54,095 bases of DNA from Hydrogenophilales bacterium (GCA_024636675.1 JAGXGM010000070.1:1-54095); one strand, 5' to 3'. Shown: positions 28,491 to 37,095, numbered from the stretch's first letter. The notes: generated by a model from the sequence alone, not told the origin. A program made the numbers and translations.

Positions 28491-30125
28491 CTAACCCATA
28501 CCTGTCAGCAGTGCGATCAACGCCGCCAGCAGCGCCAGCCACAAGGCGCCCGCCGTGCCCCAGGCGCGCAGTTGTGATTCCAGTTGGGGCGGGTGGGCTG
28601 CGGCGCGTGAGCCGGCCGGCAGCGCGATCCGCCGTTTGGGCAAGGCTGGTGCCCGCCGCCTGAGATAAGCCAGTCCGCGCAGCAGCGGCACCAGCACGTC
28701 GCCCGGCGGCAGCAGGGGCGCGCGCCAGCGCAGGCGCAGCGCGATGACGCCGAGCGCGACCGCGGCCAGCGGCGGCCAGGCCGCGTCCAGTTGGGCGCTG
28801 AGGCTGAGCGCTTTTGTCATGAGGGATTGCGGCGCCATCACCCAGGCCAGCCCGGCCAACGCCAGCAGCAGCACCAGCCAGGGTGCAAGCAGGCCAACTA
28901 CCGAAGCGGACGGCCGCTGTGCCGGGACCGTCCGCCCCACCAGCCTGAGCAGGCGAACCATCAACAGCGCCGTGCCCAGCGCGGCCAGCGGCAGCAGCGC
29001 CGCCAGCAGATCCGCCCATGGCGCCGGCAGGTTCGCCAGGCCCGTCTTGAGCCCGCCCTTGACCAGCGTGCCGCTGGTGAAGGGCGCGCCGGCCAGCGCG
29101 AGCGCGGGCAGGGCGAGGCCGAGCAGCACCCGGCGCGAGGCGCCGTGCCGCTCGGCCACGCCCACGCCGAGGAACAGGGCGGCCTTGGCCAGCGCATGGT
29201 GCAGGGCGTAGAGCACCACTACCGACAGCAGCAGTGGCCACAGTTCGGGTGCGAGCAGGCCGGCGCCGAGAGCGAGGCTGAAGTAGCCCATCTGGCTGAT
29301 GCTGGAATAGGCCAGCAGCGCGCCGGGCTGGCGCTGGGCAAGCCCCACCGCCACACCGTAGAAAATCGCCAGCAGGCCGGCCAGCATGAGGGCGCTGCCC
29401 GTTCCCGGCAGCGTCGCCTCGCCCAGCGGCAGAAAGCGCAGCCAGCCGAGCAGGCCTGCGTTGATCATCGCCCCGGCCAGCACCGCGGCGCCGGGGATCG
29501 GCGTGGCGGCATACGCCAGCGGCAGCGAGACGTGCAGCAGCGGCAGTCCGGTTTTCACGCCGAAGCCGAGGATCAGGCAGACCACGGCGGCGGGCATGTG
29601 GGTGGCGTCGGCGACGAGCAAGAGGCCGGACAGGATCAGCATTTCGCCTGCCAGCGCCAGCACCAGATAGATCCGCCCGGCGCGCCGCGCGGCGGCGCTG
29701 CGGTCATGCACGATGAGGCCGTAGGCGGCCAGGCTCATCAGGGCGAAAAAGGCATAGAAGCCGGCTGCGTCGAGCACCAGACAGACGCCCAGATTGCCGG
29801 CCTGGGTCAGCAGGAAAAACCCGGCAAAGACATGGCGGCGCTGACTGTCCGCCAGCCAGGCACGGGCAAACCACCCTGCGGCGAGCCAGATCAGCGCGGT
29901 GAACAGCAGGAACACCCGGCCGGTTTCGTCGAGTCCGAGCCGGGTGCCGAGCAGCAACCAGGGCAGGTTGACTTCGTAGGGGATTGGCGCGGCCAGCGCC
30001 AGGAACAGCGCCGGCAGCGGTGCCCACGGCGCCAGCCGCAGGCCGAGCGGGCGGCTGGCCGGCAGCCACAGCAGCGCGGCGGCCAAGAGCGGCGCTGTCA
30101 GGCTCAGGATAGTCAGGGTATCCAC
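28491..30125 (-). CDS. Degenerate NuoL/M-like antiporter subunit (third D-type subunit)
   Basis: A 544-residue polytopic protein of the proton-translocating complex I/Mrp family, last gene of the second Mrp-like operon. The core fold is clear (FGVKTGLPLLHVSLPLAYA, LLAYSSISQMGYFSLALGAG, LHHALAKAALFLGVGVAE). Two positions that normally carry charge are changed: the helix-5 Glu is Ala in FFALMSLAAYG, and the second pore Lys is Asn in GAMINAGLLGW. The helix-7 Lys and helix-12 Lys remain. It may therefore be structural or conduct protons differently. A C-terminal soluble loop (~465-515, Arg/Pro-rich) precedes a final helix. It overlaps the upstream gene by 13 bases. Confidence 0.86.
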   Translation of the reverse strand: MDTLTILSLTAPLLAAALLWLPASRPLGLRLAPWAPLPALFLALAAPIPYEVNLPWLLLGTRLGLDETGRVFLLFTALIWLAAGWFARAWLADSQRRHVFAGFFLLTQAGNLGVCLVLDAAGFYAFFALMSLAAYGLIVHDRSAAARRAGRIYLVLALAGEMLILSGLLLVADATHMPAAVVCLILGFGVKTGLPLLHVSLPLAYAATPIPGAAVLAGAMINAGLLGWLRFLPLGEATLPGTGSALMLAGLLAIFYGVAVGLAQRQPGALLAYSSISQMGYFSLALGAGLLAPELWPLLLSVVVLYALHHALAKAALFLGVGVAERHGASRRVLLGLALPALALAGAPFTSGTLVKGGLKTGLANLPAPWADLLAALLPLAALGTALLMVRLLRLVGRTVPAQRPSASVVGLLAPWLVLLLALAGLAWVMAPQSLMTKALSLSAQLDAAWPPLAAVALGVIALRLRWRAPLLPPGDVLVPLLRGLAYLRRRAPALPKRRIALPAGSRAAAHPPQLESQLRAWGTAGALWLALLAALIALLTGMG

Positions 30126-31621
30126 GCCAGGTACTCCCGCACGGCAATCAACTCGACCCAGCTCAGCGGGCTGAATGCCGCGCCGGCGAACAGCCCCGTC
30201 GCCAGCGTGGCAACCGCGGTGGCCAGCGGCGGAATCAGCAGCAGCGGCGCGGTTTCCCAGCGACCGCGCTGCGGAATTTTTTCATCCGGCCACGCGTCGT
30301 TCGCCGGCTTGAACCAGGCACGATGCAGGATGGGCAGGAAATAGGCGGCATTCAGCAGACTCGACGCAGCCAGCACCGCCAGCGCCCATGGCATGCCCGC
30401 TTCCAGCGCGCCGGCGCCGAGATACCACTTGCTGGCGAAGCCGGCCAGTGGCGGCACCCCGATCATGCCGAGCGCGCCGAGGCTGAAGGCCAGCGTGGTC
30501 CACGGCATGCGCCGGCCGACCCCATCCATCTCGCTGACCTTGTGGATGCCGAGGGTCTCGGCGTAGTTGCCGGCGCAGAAGAACAGGGTGATTTTCATGA
30601 TGCCCTGGTGTACCAGATGCACCAGGCCGCCGATGGTCCCGATCGGACCGAACAGGGAGACGCCGAGCACGATGTAGGCGACCTGGCTGACGGTGGAATA
30701 GGCCAGTCGTTTTTTCAGATCGTCCTGGAACAGCGCGCGCAGGCTGCCCCAGATGATGGTGATCGAGGCGGCAATCGCCAGTGGCAACAACAGGGCGAGC
30801 GATTGCGCGAACTCGATGCCGTAGACCTCGTAGACGACGCGCACGATGCCGAAAGCGCCGGCCTTGACCACCGCTACCGCGTGCAGCAGCGCCGACACCG
30901 GCGCCGGCGCCACCATCGCCATCGGCAGCCAGCCATGCAGCGGCACCAGCGCCGCCTTGACCCCGAGGCCCGCGATCAGCAGCAGGAAAATGAGCTGCAG
31001 CTGTCCGGCAGCCTCCGGCGGCAGCGCGGACAGCGAGCCGCCCTGGATGAAGTCGACCTGGCCGGCCAACCCGTACAGCCACACCGTACCGATCAGCAGC
31101 AGGGCGCCGCCGCCCAGGGTGTAGGCGAGATAAATGCGGCCCGCGCGCAGCGCCTTGTCGGTGCCGCGATGCACCACCAGCGGGTAGGTGGCGAGCGTCA
31201 GCAGTTCGTAGAAGAGAAAGAAGGTGAACAGGTTGCCCGCCATCGCCACCCCGACGGTGGCGGTGACGCACAGGCTGAAAAATCCGAAGAAGCGGCTGCG
31301 GTTCGGCGCGCCTTCCAGGTAGCCGATCGCGTACAGCGTGGTGAACAGCCACAGCACCGCCGACAGGGTGACGAACAGCAGCGCCAGCGCGTCGGCGTGC
31401 AGCACCAGGTCGATGCCAGGCAGCACGGTGTGGCGGAACACGTATTCGCGGCCGTTCTGCACCCCCCACAGCATCACGCCGATGAAGCCAAGCTTGACCA
31501 GCGCGCCGGTCAGGTTGAGCGTGGTGCGCAGGCGGATGCGCGTTTCCGCCAGGAAAAAAATGATCAGCCCCGGCAGCAGGGAACTCAGCACCACCATCGC
31601 GGGCAGCCAGGGGTCGCTCAT
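30113..31621 (-). CDS. Mrp-like antiporter subunit D (second copy, NuoM-like)
   Basis: A 502-residue polytopic antiporter-like subunit. Conserved features are LFTFFLFYELLTLATYPLV with the helix-5 Glu, GVKAALVPLHGWLPMAM with the helix-7 Lys, HAVAVVKAGAFGIVR with the helix-8 Lys and KKRLAYSTVSQVAYIVLG. It should therefore be competent in proton transfer. It starts at an ATGA overlap with the preceding D-type subunit; a much longer frame reaching 33028 is a shadow and is rejected. A family member of this kind often follows MnhC/MnhD in archaeal-type Mrp modules. Confidence 0.92.
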   Translation of the reverse strand: MSDPWLPAMVVLSSLLPGLIIFFLAETRIRLRTTLNLTGALVKLGFIGVMLWGVQNGREYVFRHTVLPGIDLVLHADALALLFVTLSAVLWLFTTLYAIGYLEGAPNRSRFFGFFSLCVTATVGVAMAGNLFTFFLFYELLTLATYPLVVHRGTDKALRAGRIYLAYTLGGGALLLIGTVWLYGLAGQVDFIQGGSLSALPPEAAGQLQLIFLLLIAGLGVKAALVPLHGWLPMAMVAPAPVSALLHAVAVVKAGAFGIVRVVYEVYGIEFAQSLALLLPLAIAASITIIWGSLRALFQDDLKKRLAYSTVSQVAYIVLGVSLFGPIGTIGGLVHLVHQGIMKITLFFCAGNYAETLGIHKVSEMDGVGRRMPWTTLAFSLGALGMIGVPPLAGFASKWYLGAGALEAGMPWALAVLAASSLLNAAYFLPILHRAWFKPANDAWPDEKIPQRGRWETAPLLLIPPLATAVATLATGLFAGAAFSPLSWVELIAVREYLAWIP

Positions 31622-33078
31622 GCTGCCCGCCCGACCGCCAGCAATTCCAGCAGTGGCGCACCGAACAGCCCCAGCAGAATCGACGCCAGCGCCAGCGCGA
31701 AGGCGCTGAACTCCAGCGTGCGCGGCACCCGCGCCACGCGGTCGCCTGCCGCCCTCGGCAGGAAGGCGCGGCGCAGCACCTTGAACACGTAGGCCGCGGT
31801 GAGGAGCCCGCCGACGATCATCACGACCACCCACCACCACTGGCCGGTTTCCAGCGCCGATCCCAGCAGCAGCCACTTGGCGGAGAAGCCGCCGGAGGGC
31901 GGCAGGCCCATCAGCGTCACCCCCGCCAGCCCGAAACTGAAGAGGGTCAGCGGCAGGCGCACGCCGACGCCGCCGAGATGGCCGATGTCGTCGCGTCCGG
32001 TGGCGACGATCATGCTGCCGGCGGCGGCGAACATCGCTGCCTTCGCCAGCCCATGCGCCACCGCCTGCATCACGCCGCCGGCCAGCGCGCTCTCGGCGGC
32101 AGCCGGCGGAACCTGGGTGGCGAGCGGGAACAGCAGGAACAGGTAGCCGACCTGCGCCACCGTGGAATAGGCCACCAGCATTTTCAGGCGCGATTGCATC
32201 AGCGCCAGCACCGAGCCCCACAGGATCGCCGCCGCCCCCAGCGCCCCCAGCAGCTGCGCGGCGGCGACCGTGGTGAGCGGCAGGAACAGTTCCAGCCACA
32301 GGCGCAGCGCCAGATAGAAGGTGGCCTTGATCACCAGCGCGGAGAGCAGCGCGGACACCGGCGCCGGCGCGCCGCCGTGAGCCGGCGGCAGCCAGAAATG
32401 GAAGGGAAACAGCGCGGTTTTCAGCAGCAGGCCTGCCAGCATCAGCGCGGCCGCCAGCGGCACGGCGAGCGGCGCTCCGGAATGAATCAAGGGTGTCAGC
32501 ACCGCCAGCGACACGCTGCCGTAGGTGCCGTAGATCAGCGCGACGCCGAGCAGCCAGGCGCCGGACCCCAGCAGGGTGGCGAGCAGATAGCGCATCGCCG
32601 CGGTCACCGGCTGTGTGCCGCCGGCGATCGCCACCAGGCCGACTGCCGCCAGCCCCAGCAGTTCGAGCGTGACATAGATGTTGAACAGGTCGGCCGACAG
32701 AAACAGCGCGTTGAGAGCGGCCAGCAGGAAGCCGGTGAGCGGCCAGAACAGCTCGCGTCCTTTCGGGCTCGCGGCAAAGTAGCCGCGCGCGTAGACCGCC
32801 AGCGGCAGGGCGACCGCCTGCGTCAGCAGCAGCATCACCACGGCAAGGCCGTCCGCCATCAGGTCGATGCCGAGCGATGCCCCCCAGCCGCCGACCGCAT
32901 AGACGCGCGCGCCGCTGTCGATCAACTGGCCCGCGAGCTGCAGGGCGAGCGCGCCTTGCAGCGCGATTGCCGCGACGGCGAGCCGCCCGCCGCGCCCCGG
33001 GCCGAGCACGAATGCCAGCGTGCCCCACGCCAGCGGCAGCACGATCAGCCAGGGCAGCGGATCGAGGAAATCAGTCAT
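31618..33078 (-). CDS. Mrp-like antiporter subunit D (first copy)
   Basis: A 486-residue polytopic protein of the MnhD/NuoN family: LFNIYVTLELLGLAAVGLV with helix-5 Glu, LLLKTALFPFHFWLPPAHGG with helix-7 Lys, SALVIKATFYLALR with helix-8 Lys and MLVAYSTVAQVGYLFLLFP. I choose the ATG at 33078, which overlaps the subunit C stop by eight bases, instead of the ATG five codons upstream. It precedes two further D-type subunits, giving three in one operon. Confidence 0.92.
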   Translation of the reverse strand: MTDFLDPLPWLIVLPLAWGTLAFVLGPGRGGRLAVAAIALQGALALQLAGQLIDSGARVYAVGGWGASLGIDLMADGLAVVMLLLTQAVALPLAVYARGYFAASPKGRELFWPLTGFLLAALNALFLSADLFNIYVTLELLGLAAVGLVAIAGGTQPVTAAMRYLLATLLGSGAWLLGVALIYGTYGSVSLAVLTPLIHSGAPLAVPLAAALMLAGLLLKTALFPFHFWLPPAHGGAPAPVSALLSALVIKATFYLALRLWLELFLPLTTVAAAQLLGALGAAAILWGSVLALMQSRLKMLVAYSTVAQVGYLFLLFPLATQVPPAAAESALAGGVMQAVAHGLAKAAMFAAAGSMIVATGRDDIGHLGGVGVRLPLTLFSFGLAGVTLMGLPPSGGFSAKWLLLGSALETGQWWWVVVMIVGGLLTAAYVFKVLRRAFLPRAAGDRVARVPRTLEFSAFALALASILLGLFGAPLLELLAVGRAA

Positions 33079-33391
33079 CCACCGGCTCCGCATCGGACCG
33101 GTCTTCGGGCAGCCGCATCTGCCCGGTCAGGTCGAGCAGCTGCCGCGCCAGCGCCAGCGCCAGCGCGGTGGCGGCGATGGCGACGACGATGCCGGTGAGC
33201 ACCATCGCCTGCGGCACCGGGTCGATCGTGCCGTCGCGCTGGCCCAGTCCCACCAGGATCAGGAAGACTCCGCTGCCGAGGATGTTGAAAGCGAGAATCT
33301 TGCGCAAGAGATGCGGTTGCAGCAGCAGGCCGGCCAGCCCGATGGCGAACAGCGCGGCGCCGGTCAGCGCGTAGAGCAGCGCGGCGCTCAT
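33071..33391 (-). CDS. mnhC: Mrp-like antiporter subunit C (NuoK-like)
   Basis: A 106-residue, three-helix NuoK-type subunit with LLRKILAFNILGSGVFLILV in helix 2 and PQAMVLTGIVVAIAATALALAL in helix 3 (both as shorter blocks in the protein). The tail is acidic (PEDRSDAEPVDD), unlike the His-rich tail of phaC in the first operon. It has ATGA overlap with the subunit B gene upstream. Confidence 0.9.
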   Translation of the reverse strand: MSAALLYALTGAALFAIGLAGLLLQPHLLRKILAFNILGSGVFLILVGLGQRDGTIDPVPQAMVLTGIVVAIAATALALALARQLLDLTGQMRLPEDRSDAEPVDD

Positions 33392-34050
33392 TGGCGCCAC
33401 CCCGCGCTGGCGAGATAGAGGCCGGCCAGCGTGAGGCCGATCGACAGCGTGAGGCCCGCCTCGACCAGCAGGATCAGCGGGCCCGCATAGGCGAGCGGAT
33501 ATTGCAGCAGGCTGCCCTGCGCCAGCGCCGCTGCAGCCACCGCCAGGAAGACCAGCAGGCCCAGCGCCAGCCCGCCGCGCAGGAGCCGCCCCGGTTGCGC
33601 CCAGGCGGGCAGCAGTCCGGCCAGGCGCAGCAACACGCCGGCGGCGGCCAGCACGGCGCCGGCCTGAAACGCGCCGCCCGGCGCGTGCGCGCCGATCCAC
33701 AGCAGATAGCCCGCCACCAGCACCATCAGCGGCGCCAGCAGCCGCGCCAGGGTCTGCAGCACCGGATGGGCCGGCGCGCTGGGACGGGCATGGCCGCTTC
33801 CATGGAGCGAAAGCGCGAACACGCCGAGCAGCGCCAGCAGCAGCACCGCCACTTCCAGCAGGGTGTCGTAGCCGCGGAAGTTGAGCAGCACCGCGGTGAC
33901 CGGGTGGGCGACACCGCTGTCGTCCAGATTCGCCGCCACCTGCCCGGGCAGGCGCACCGCGAACCCGGGCAGTGCCAGCATGGCCGCGCCGAGCGCCAGC
34001 GCAAGCCCGGCGCAGAGCAGGGCGGTCAGCGCAGTGCGCCAGGCTTTCAT
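33388..34050 (-). CDS. mnhB: MbhE-MnhB-type antiporter subunit B
   Basis: The 220-residue protein combines an N-terminal MbhE-like part with the diagnostic VLLNFRGYDTLLEVAVLLL (~residues 53-71) and a C-terminal MnhB domain with GYLLWIGAHAPGGAFQAGAVL (in parts, ~112-132) and several helices. In classical Mrp systems the first part is the tail of subunit A. Here the large subunit A is absent and its tail is split between this gene and the next small one upstream, as in archaeal Mbh/Mrp modules. The ATG at 34050 overlaps its neighbour (ATGA-type); a longer frame to 34260 is a shadow. Confidence 0.87.
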   Translation of the reverse strand: MKAWRTALTALLCAGLALALGAAMLALPGFAVRLPGQVAANLDDSGVAHPVTAVLLNFRGYDTLLEVAVLLLALLGVFALSLHGSGHARPSAPAHPVLQTLARLLAPLMVLVAGYLLWIGAHAPGGAFQAGAVLAAAGVLLRLAGLLPAWAQPGRLLRGGLALGLLVFLAVAAAALAQGSLLQYPLAYAGPLILLVEAGLTLSIGLTLAGLYLASAGWRQ

Positions 34051-34307
34051 TGTTCCGGCTCCCGCTGTTTTGCCCGCAGGTGGCCGACGGCATCGAGCAG
34101 CAGCGCGCCGGTGAGCCCGGCGCCGATGGCCGCCTCGGCCAGCGCAATGTCGGGGGCGCCGAGGCGCGCCCAGGCCAGCGCCATCAAAAGACCGAAAACG
34201 ATGAACAGCACCACCGCGCGGAACACGTCGGCGGTGGTGAGCGCACGCGCGGCGCTCCACAACAGCGCCGCGATCAGCAGCAGGTCGAAGGCCAGCGCCG
34301 GCGTCAT
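34047..34307 (-). CDS. DUF4040 (MbhD-like) subunit
   Basis: An 86-residue, three-helix protein matching DUF4040, equivalent to the part of MrpA near its helices 16-18: GLLMALAWARLGAPDIALAEAAIG is the diagnostic segment (~residues 38-61, given as GLLMALAWARLGAPDIALAE). It is encoded separately here, as in Mbh hydrogenase and archaeal Mrp operons. The start at 34307 overlaps the subunit G stop by four bases. Confidence 0.88.
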   Translation of the reverse strand: MTPALAFDLLLIAALLWSAARALTTADVFRAVVLFIVFGLLMALAWARLGAPDIALAEAAIGAGLTGALLLDAVGHLRAKQREPEQ

Positions 34308-34615
34308 TCGCGATCTCCGGACTGCCACGGCACGATGCCGTTCTGACGTGCGCGTCGGGCGATGAGGAAGCCGACGGTGGCGCTGGCCGCCAGCGCCAAG
34401 AGCCAGATCAGGACCAGTTTGAGCACCGTCGCCGGACCGGGCGCCTGCAGCAGCAGGCCGAGCATGATGAAGCCGAGCCCGAGGTTGTCGGCCTTGGCCA
34501 GCGCATGCAGGCGGGTGTAGACATCGGGAAAGCGCAGCAGGCCGACGGTGCCGGCGAAGAAGAACGCTGCACCGGTCAGCAGCAGAATGACGCTCGCGAT
34601 TTCAATCGTCGTCAT
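34304..34615 (-). CDS. mnhG: Mrp-like antiporter subunit G
   Basis: The 103-residue product carries the G signature GTVGLLRFPDVYTRLHALAK followed by ADNLGLGFIMLG. It overlaps the F subunit by 14 bases and the DUF4040 gene by four. The Lys-Ala-Asp-Asn in place of the usual Lys-Ala-Thr-Thr is typical of the second, archaeal-like type of operon. Confidence 0.9.
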   Translation of the reverse strand: MTTIEIASVILLLTGAAFFFAGTVGLLRFPDVYTRLHALAKADNLGLGFIMLGLLLQAPGPATVLKLVLIWLLALAASATVGFLIARRARQNGIVPWQSGDRE

Positions 34616-34880
34616 GTGTGCCCTCCTCCTCGCGCCAGGCGCGCTGGGCAAACGCCGCGCCGCTGACCCCCGCCAGCAGGGCGAACACCAGCGCGGCATC
34701 CAGCAGGGCGGCGCTGGCTGTCGCAAAAGCCAGCAGCAGCAGGATCGCCACCCCGGTGGTGCCGAACAGCAGCGCCGCCAGCAGGCGGTCGGCCGGGGTG
34801 GGGCCGCGCGCCACCCGCAACAGGGCGACCAGCAGATTGGCGAGCAGAAAGACGGCGAGGATCGACAGCAACGTGTTCAT
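34602..34880 (-). CDS. mnhF: Mrp-like antiporter subunit F
   Basis: A 92-residue protein with three helices and RVARGPTPADRLLAALLFG, the F-subunit loop motif. The start at 34880 (MNTLLSIL) is preferred over an upstream one that adds a charged, non-conserved 13-residue head. About 166 bases separate it from the subunit E gene; no gene or strong signal was seen in that gap, so a second promoter there is possible. Confidence 0.88.
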   Translation of the reverse strand: MNTLLSILAVFLLANLLVALLRVARGPTPADRLLAALLFGTTGVAILLLLAFATASAALLDAALVFALLAGVSGAAFAQRAWREEEGTHDDD

Positions 34881-35046
34881 GCTCAAACCCACATTGGAAC
34901 CACAACGGCACAGCGACACCGGAAAGAAAATAACGACTTGCGTCGCGCTATCCCGTAACGCGCCTGGCGAATGGCGCAGTGCGGCTGGATGATCGATTGC
35001 TTGTCTTTTCCCATGCCTTTAGCACCGCTGCGTGAGGAATTCAGGT

Positions 35047-35544
35047 TCATGTCTCCTCCAGCTCCAGCCCAAGCATGTGGGCCACACGGACTTCGGCGCG
35101 GCGCACCTCAACTTCAGTCGGCGCCGCCGCATCGAGCACATGCATACACAGGCGCCGGCCATTCAGTTCCACGCTCAGGGTGCCCGGCAACAGGCTCAGG
35201 GTGTTGGCCAGCAGCACGCGGCCGATGCCTTCGGGCAGGCGCAAAGGAATTTCATGGATGGCGGGCCGCAGCGAAAGGCGCGGGCGCAGCGCGAACCACG
35301 CGACCTGTATGCCGCCGCGCAGCGAGTGGTAAAAAAAGAAGATCAGAAAGCGCAGCAGGCCGACGCGCGATATATAGGTTGACACCGGCGGCAGCAGACG
35401 CAGGCTGAGGATGGCCGCGGCGAGAATGCTGACGCTCCCCACCCCCCAGCTGTCGGCACGGCCATCGGTCAGCGCCCACCACAGCACGGCAAGCAGGGCG
35501 CTGCGCCAAAGGGCGGCGCGGACAGCCGGGACCGAAGGCTTCAC
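35047..35544 (-). CDS. mnhE: Mrp-like antiporter subunit E
   Basis: A 165-residue subunit E with N-terminal helices and the soluble part LLANTLSLLPGTLSVELNGR (~residues 111-130), HVLDAAAPTEVEV. It starts four bases inside the DUF502 gene (ATGA), so the DUF502 gene and the Mrp-like genes probably form one transcription unit. Confidence 0.9.
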   Translation of the reverse strand: MKPSVPAVRAALWRSALLAVLWWALTDGRADSWGVGSVSILAAAILSLRLLPPVSTYISRVGLLRFLIFFFYHSLRGGIQVAWFALRPRLSLRPAIHEIPLRLPEGIGRVLLANTLSLLPGTLSVELNGRRLCMHVLDAAAPTEVEVRRAEVRVAHMLGLELEET

Positions 35545-36236
35545 TTGGTCTGCACCTCCGCGGCAGCGCGCGGCGGATTGTCGAAGTGGACCTGGTCAGG
35601 GGCGTTGGTCCCGCCGGTCATGACAAAGCTCATCGCTTCCTCCATCGTCCAGTTGGTCATCACCACATCGTCGAGCGGCAGGATTTCAATGTAGCCCGAA
35701 GTCGGATTGGGAGAGGTGGGGACGTAGACCACCGCCAGTTCGCGTCCGCTGCCAGCGTCCGTCATCACCTTGGTAATGAGCCCGACCGCTTTCATCTCCG
35801 GCGAGGGGAAACTGATGAGCACCACCCGCTGTCCCTGCATCGGCGGCTTGCTGACGGTTTGCAGGAAGCGCTTGGTGGAACCGTAGATGGTCTGCACCAG
35901 TGGCAGGCGACTGAGCCAGTATTCGACGGTGGCGATGAGCTTTCTGCCCAGTACGAACGATGCAAAAAGCCCGATCAGATACAGCAGGACGAGCGTGAAC
36001 AGGGCCGCGAGCGCATATTGCACGTCGGCATTCAGCAGCCAGGCCGCCAGCGTATCGGAGAGCGGCTGCAGCAGCCGCGCCAAGGCCTTGATGAAGGGCG
36101 CACCGGCATTGGCCAGCAGGCCGAACAGAAAGTCGAACACCAGCCAGGTCACCCACAGCGGCGCGATGGTAAAAAAGCCGATCAGTAGATAGCGGAACAC
36201 GTGCGTCTTGCGGCGGGGCGGGGTTTCGTCGGGCAT
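35541..36236 (-). CDS. DUF502 family membrane protein
   Basis: A 231-residue protein with two strong membrane helices (~15-45 and ~75-100) and a soluble C-terminal domain: VEYWLSRLPLVQTIYGSTKR, VLISFPSPEMKAVGLITK, VVYVPTSPNPTSGYIEILP, all typical of DUF502. The role of the family is unknown. It is the first gene of the second Mrp-like operon and overlaps subunit E, which suggests a link to membrane energetics or ion balance. Confidence 0.9.
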   Translation of the reverse strand: MPDETPPRRKTHVFRYLLIGFFTIAPLWVTWLVFDFLFGLLANAGAPFIKALARLLQPLSDTLAAWLLNADVQYALAALFTLVLLYLIGLFASFVLGRKLIATVEYWLSRLPLVQTIYGSTKRFLQTVSKPPMQGQRVVLISFPSPEMKAVGLITKVMTDAGSGRELAVVYVPTSPNPTSGYIEILPLDDVVMTNWTMEEAMSFVMTGGTNAPDQVHFDNPPRAAAEVQTK

Positions 36237-36247
36237 GGTGGAAAAGC

Positions 36248-36350
36248 TCAGGTAGGATGGCCGGCGACAAGCACGTCACTGCTGGAGTAGGCAAGGATAT
36301 GTTTGGTGACGCTGCCGAGCAGCAGTTCTTCCAGCGTGGACTGGCCGCGC
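36248..36350 (-). pseudogene. Truncated universal stress protein gene (3' end only)
   Basis: Reading on the minus strand gives about 34 residues, GQSTLEELLLGSVTKHILAY then SSSDVLVAGHP, nearly identical to the end of the intact universal stress protein at 39117-40013. Similarity stops abruptly at about 36350, where unrelated sequence begins. The remainder of the gene is missing, so this is a remnant of a duplicated copy. Confidence 0.8.
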
Positions 36351-36510
36351 CAACAACATTGCGCAAAATACTAACCGCAATTCGCAAATCGTCGTCACCG
36401 AAGACGACGCCAGCGCCGAACTCGGCGGCGACACCACCAGCGGCAAAGCGGTCAGCGACACCGGAGGCTCGGGCGACACGGCACGCAAATCAAACCCGGC
36501 CGTCCTGTGA
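36351..36510 (+). pseudogene. Orphan 3' end of an unrecognised gene
   Basis: On the plus strand an open frame of about 52 codons ends at TGA 36508-36510. Its codon use is coding-like and the product is polar and disordered (NNIAQNTNRNSQIVV, then Gly/Asp/Ser-rich). There is no start: it is joined directly to the truncated stress-protein copy, in the opposite direction. It looks like the remaining end of another gene, perhaps for a secreted Asn-rich protein. Confidence 0.45.
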
Positions 36511-36516
36511 TCTTGA

Positions 36517-37095
36517 CTATGGCGTCTTGAGCAGCTGCCGGCGGATGCGCTGTTCATCTGCGGAACTGATCAGGCCCTCGTCGAGCAGTTCCTGCAGAAC
36601 TTGCAGCTGGCGCAGACGACGTTGGGAGATGGCTTCGGTAGTGACCGGGACGCTGGCGTCTGCCGACGGTATTGCGGACGCCAGCGGTGCGGCCGATACA
36701 GGCGGCTCCGGTTTGCCTGCGGCCGCGGCGCGTGCAGCGGAGCGGACACTGCAGTCGAGCGTGACATTCAGGCCGCGCTCGATGTCGTCAAGGGTAACGC
36801 GGTGGACACGGGTGGCGCAGCCTGCGTGGCGCAGGGTCACGGTGCCGTATAGATGCGCCTGGTCGTCGCGAAAGTCGTTGGGATAGATGCTACGCTCGCC
36901 GATGGTGAGCGGTGTGTGCCCGGCTTTGCCGCCGATCAGCAGGACCTCGGCGCCAGGCGGGTCCGATTCGAGGTGCAGTTTGCGCAGGGTTGGCTCGGCC
37001 GCTGCGGCAGGCACCGTGACCAGCGCGCACAATAGCAGCAGCGCAGCGGGGAAGGGCAGTTGACAGCCGGTTTCAGAAAGCAGCATCGAAGCCAA
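36517..37095 (-). CDS. Secreted PEGA-like protein with SHOCT-like tail
   Basis: The 192-residue product has a signal peptide (~1-33, ending VPAAAAE), a PEGA-type beta domain (~38-115: LHLESDPPGAEVLLIGGKAG, HTPLTIGER) with two cysteines that may pair, an Ala/Pro linker and a C-terminal helical SHOCT-like motif (LQVLQELLDEGLISSADEQR). The start overlaps the upstream cytochrome-porin gene by 23 bases (or 14 if the second ATG is used), so the two are co-translated. PEGA domains are found in surface proteins; here a role beside the outer-membrane cytochrome is inferred from location only. Confidence 0.8.
   Translation of the reverse strand: MASMLLSETGCQLPFPAALLLLCALVTVPAAAAEPTLRKLHLESDPPGAEVLLIGGKAGHTPLTIGERSIYPNDFRDDQAHLYGTVTLRHAGCATRVHRVTLDDIERGLNVTLDCSVRSAARAAAAGKPEPPVSAAPLASAIPSADASVPVTTEAISQRRLRQLQVLQELLDEGLISSADEQRIRRQLLKTP

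Noticed and set aside
30113-33028. A 971-residue fusion protein reading through two Mrp-like subunits
   Set aside because: The first ~470 residues are a shadow frame over the first D subunit; the real gene starts at 31621 with an ATGA overlap.
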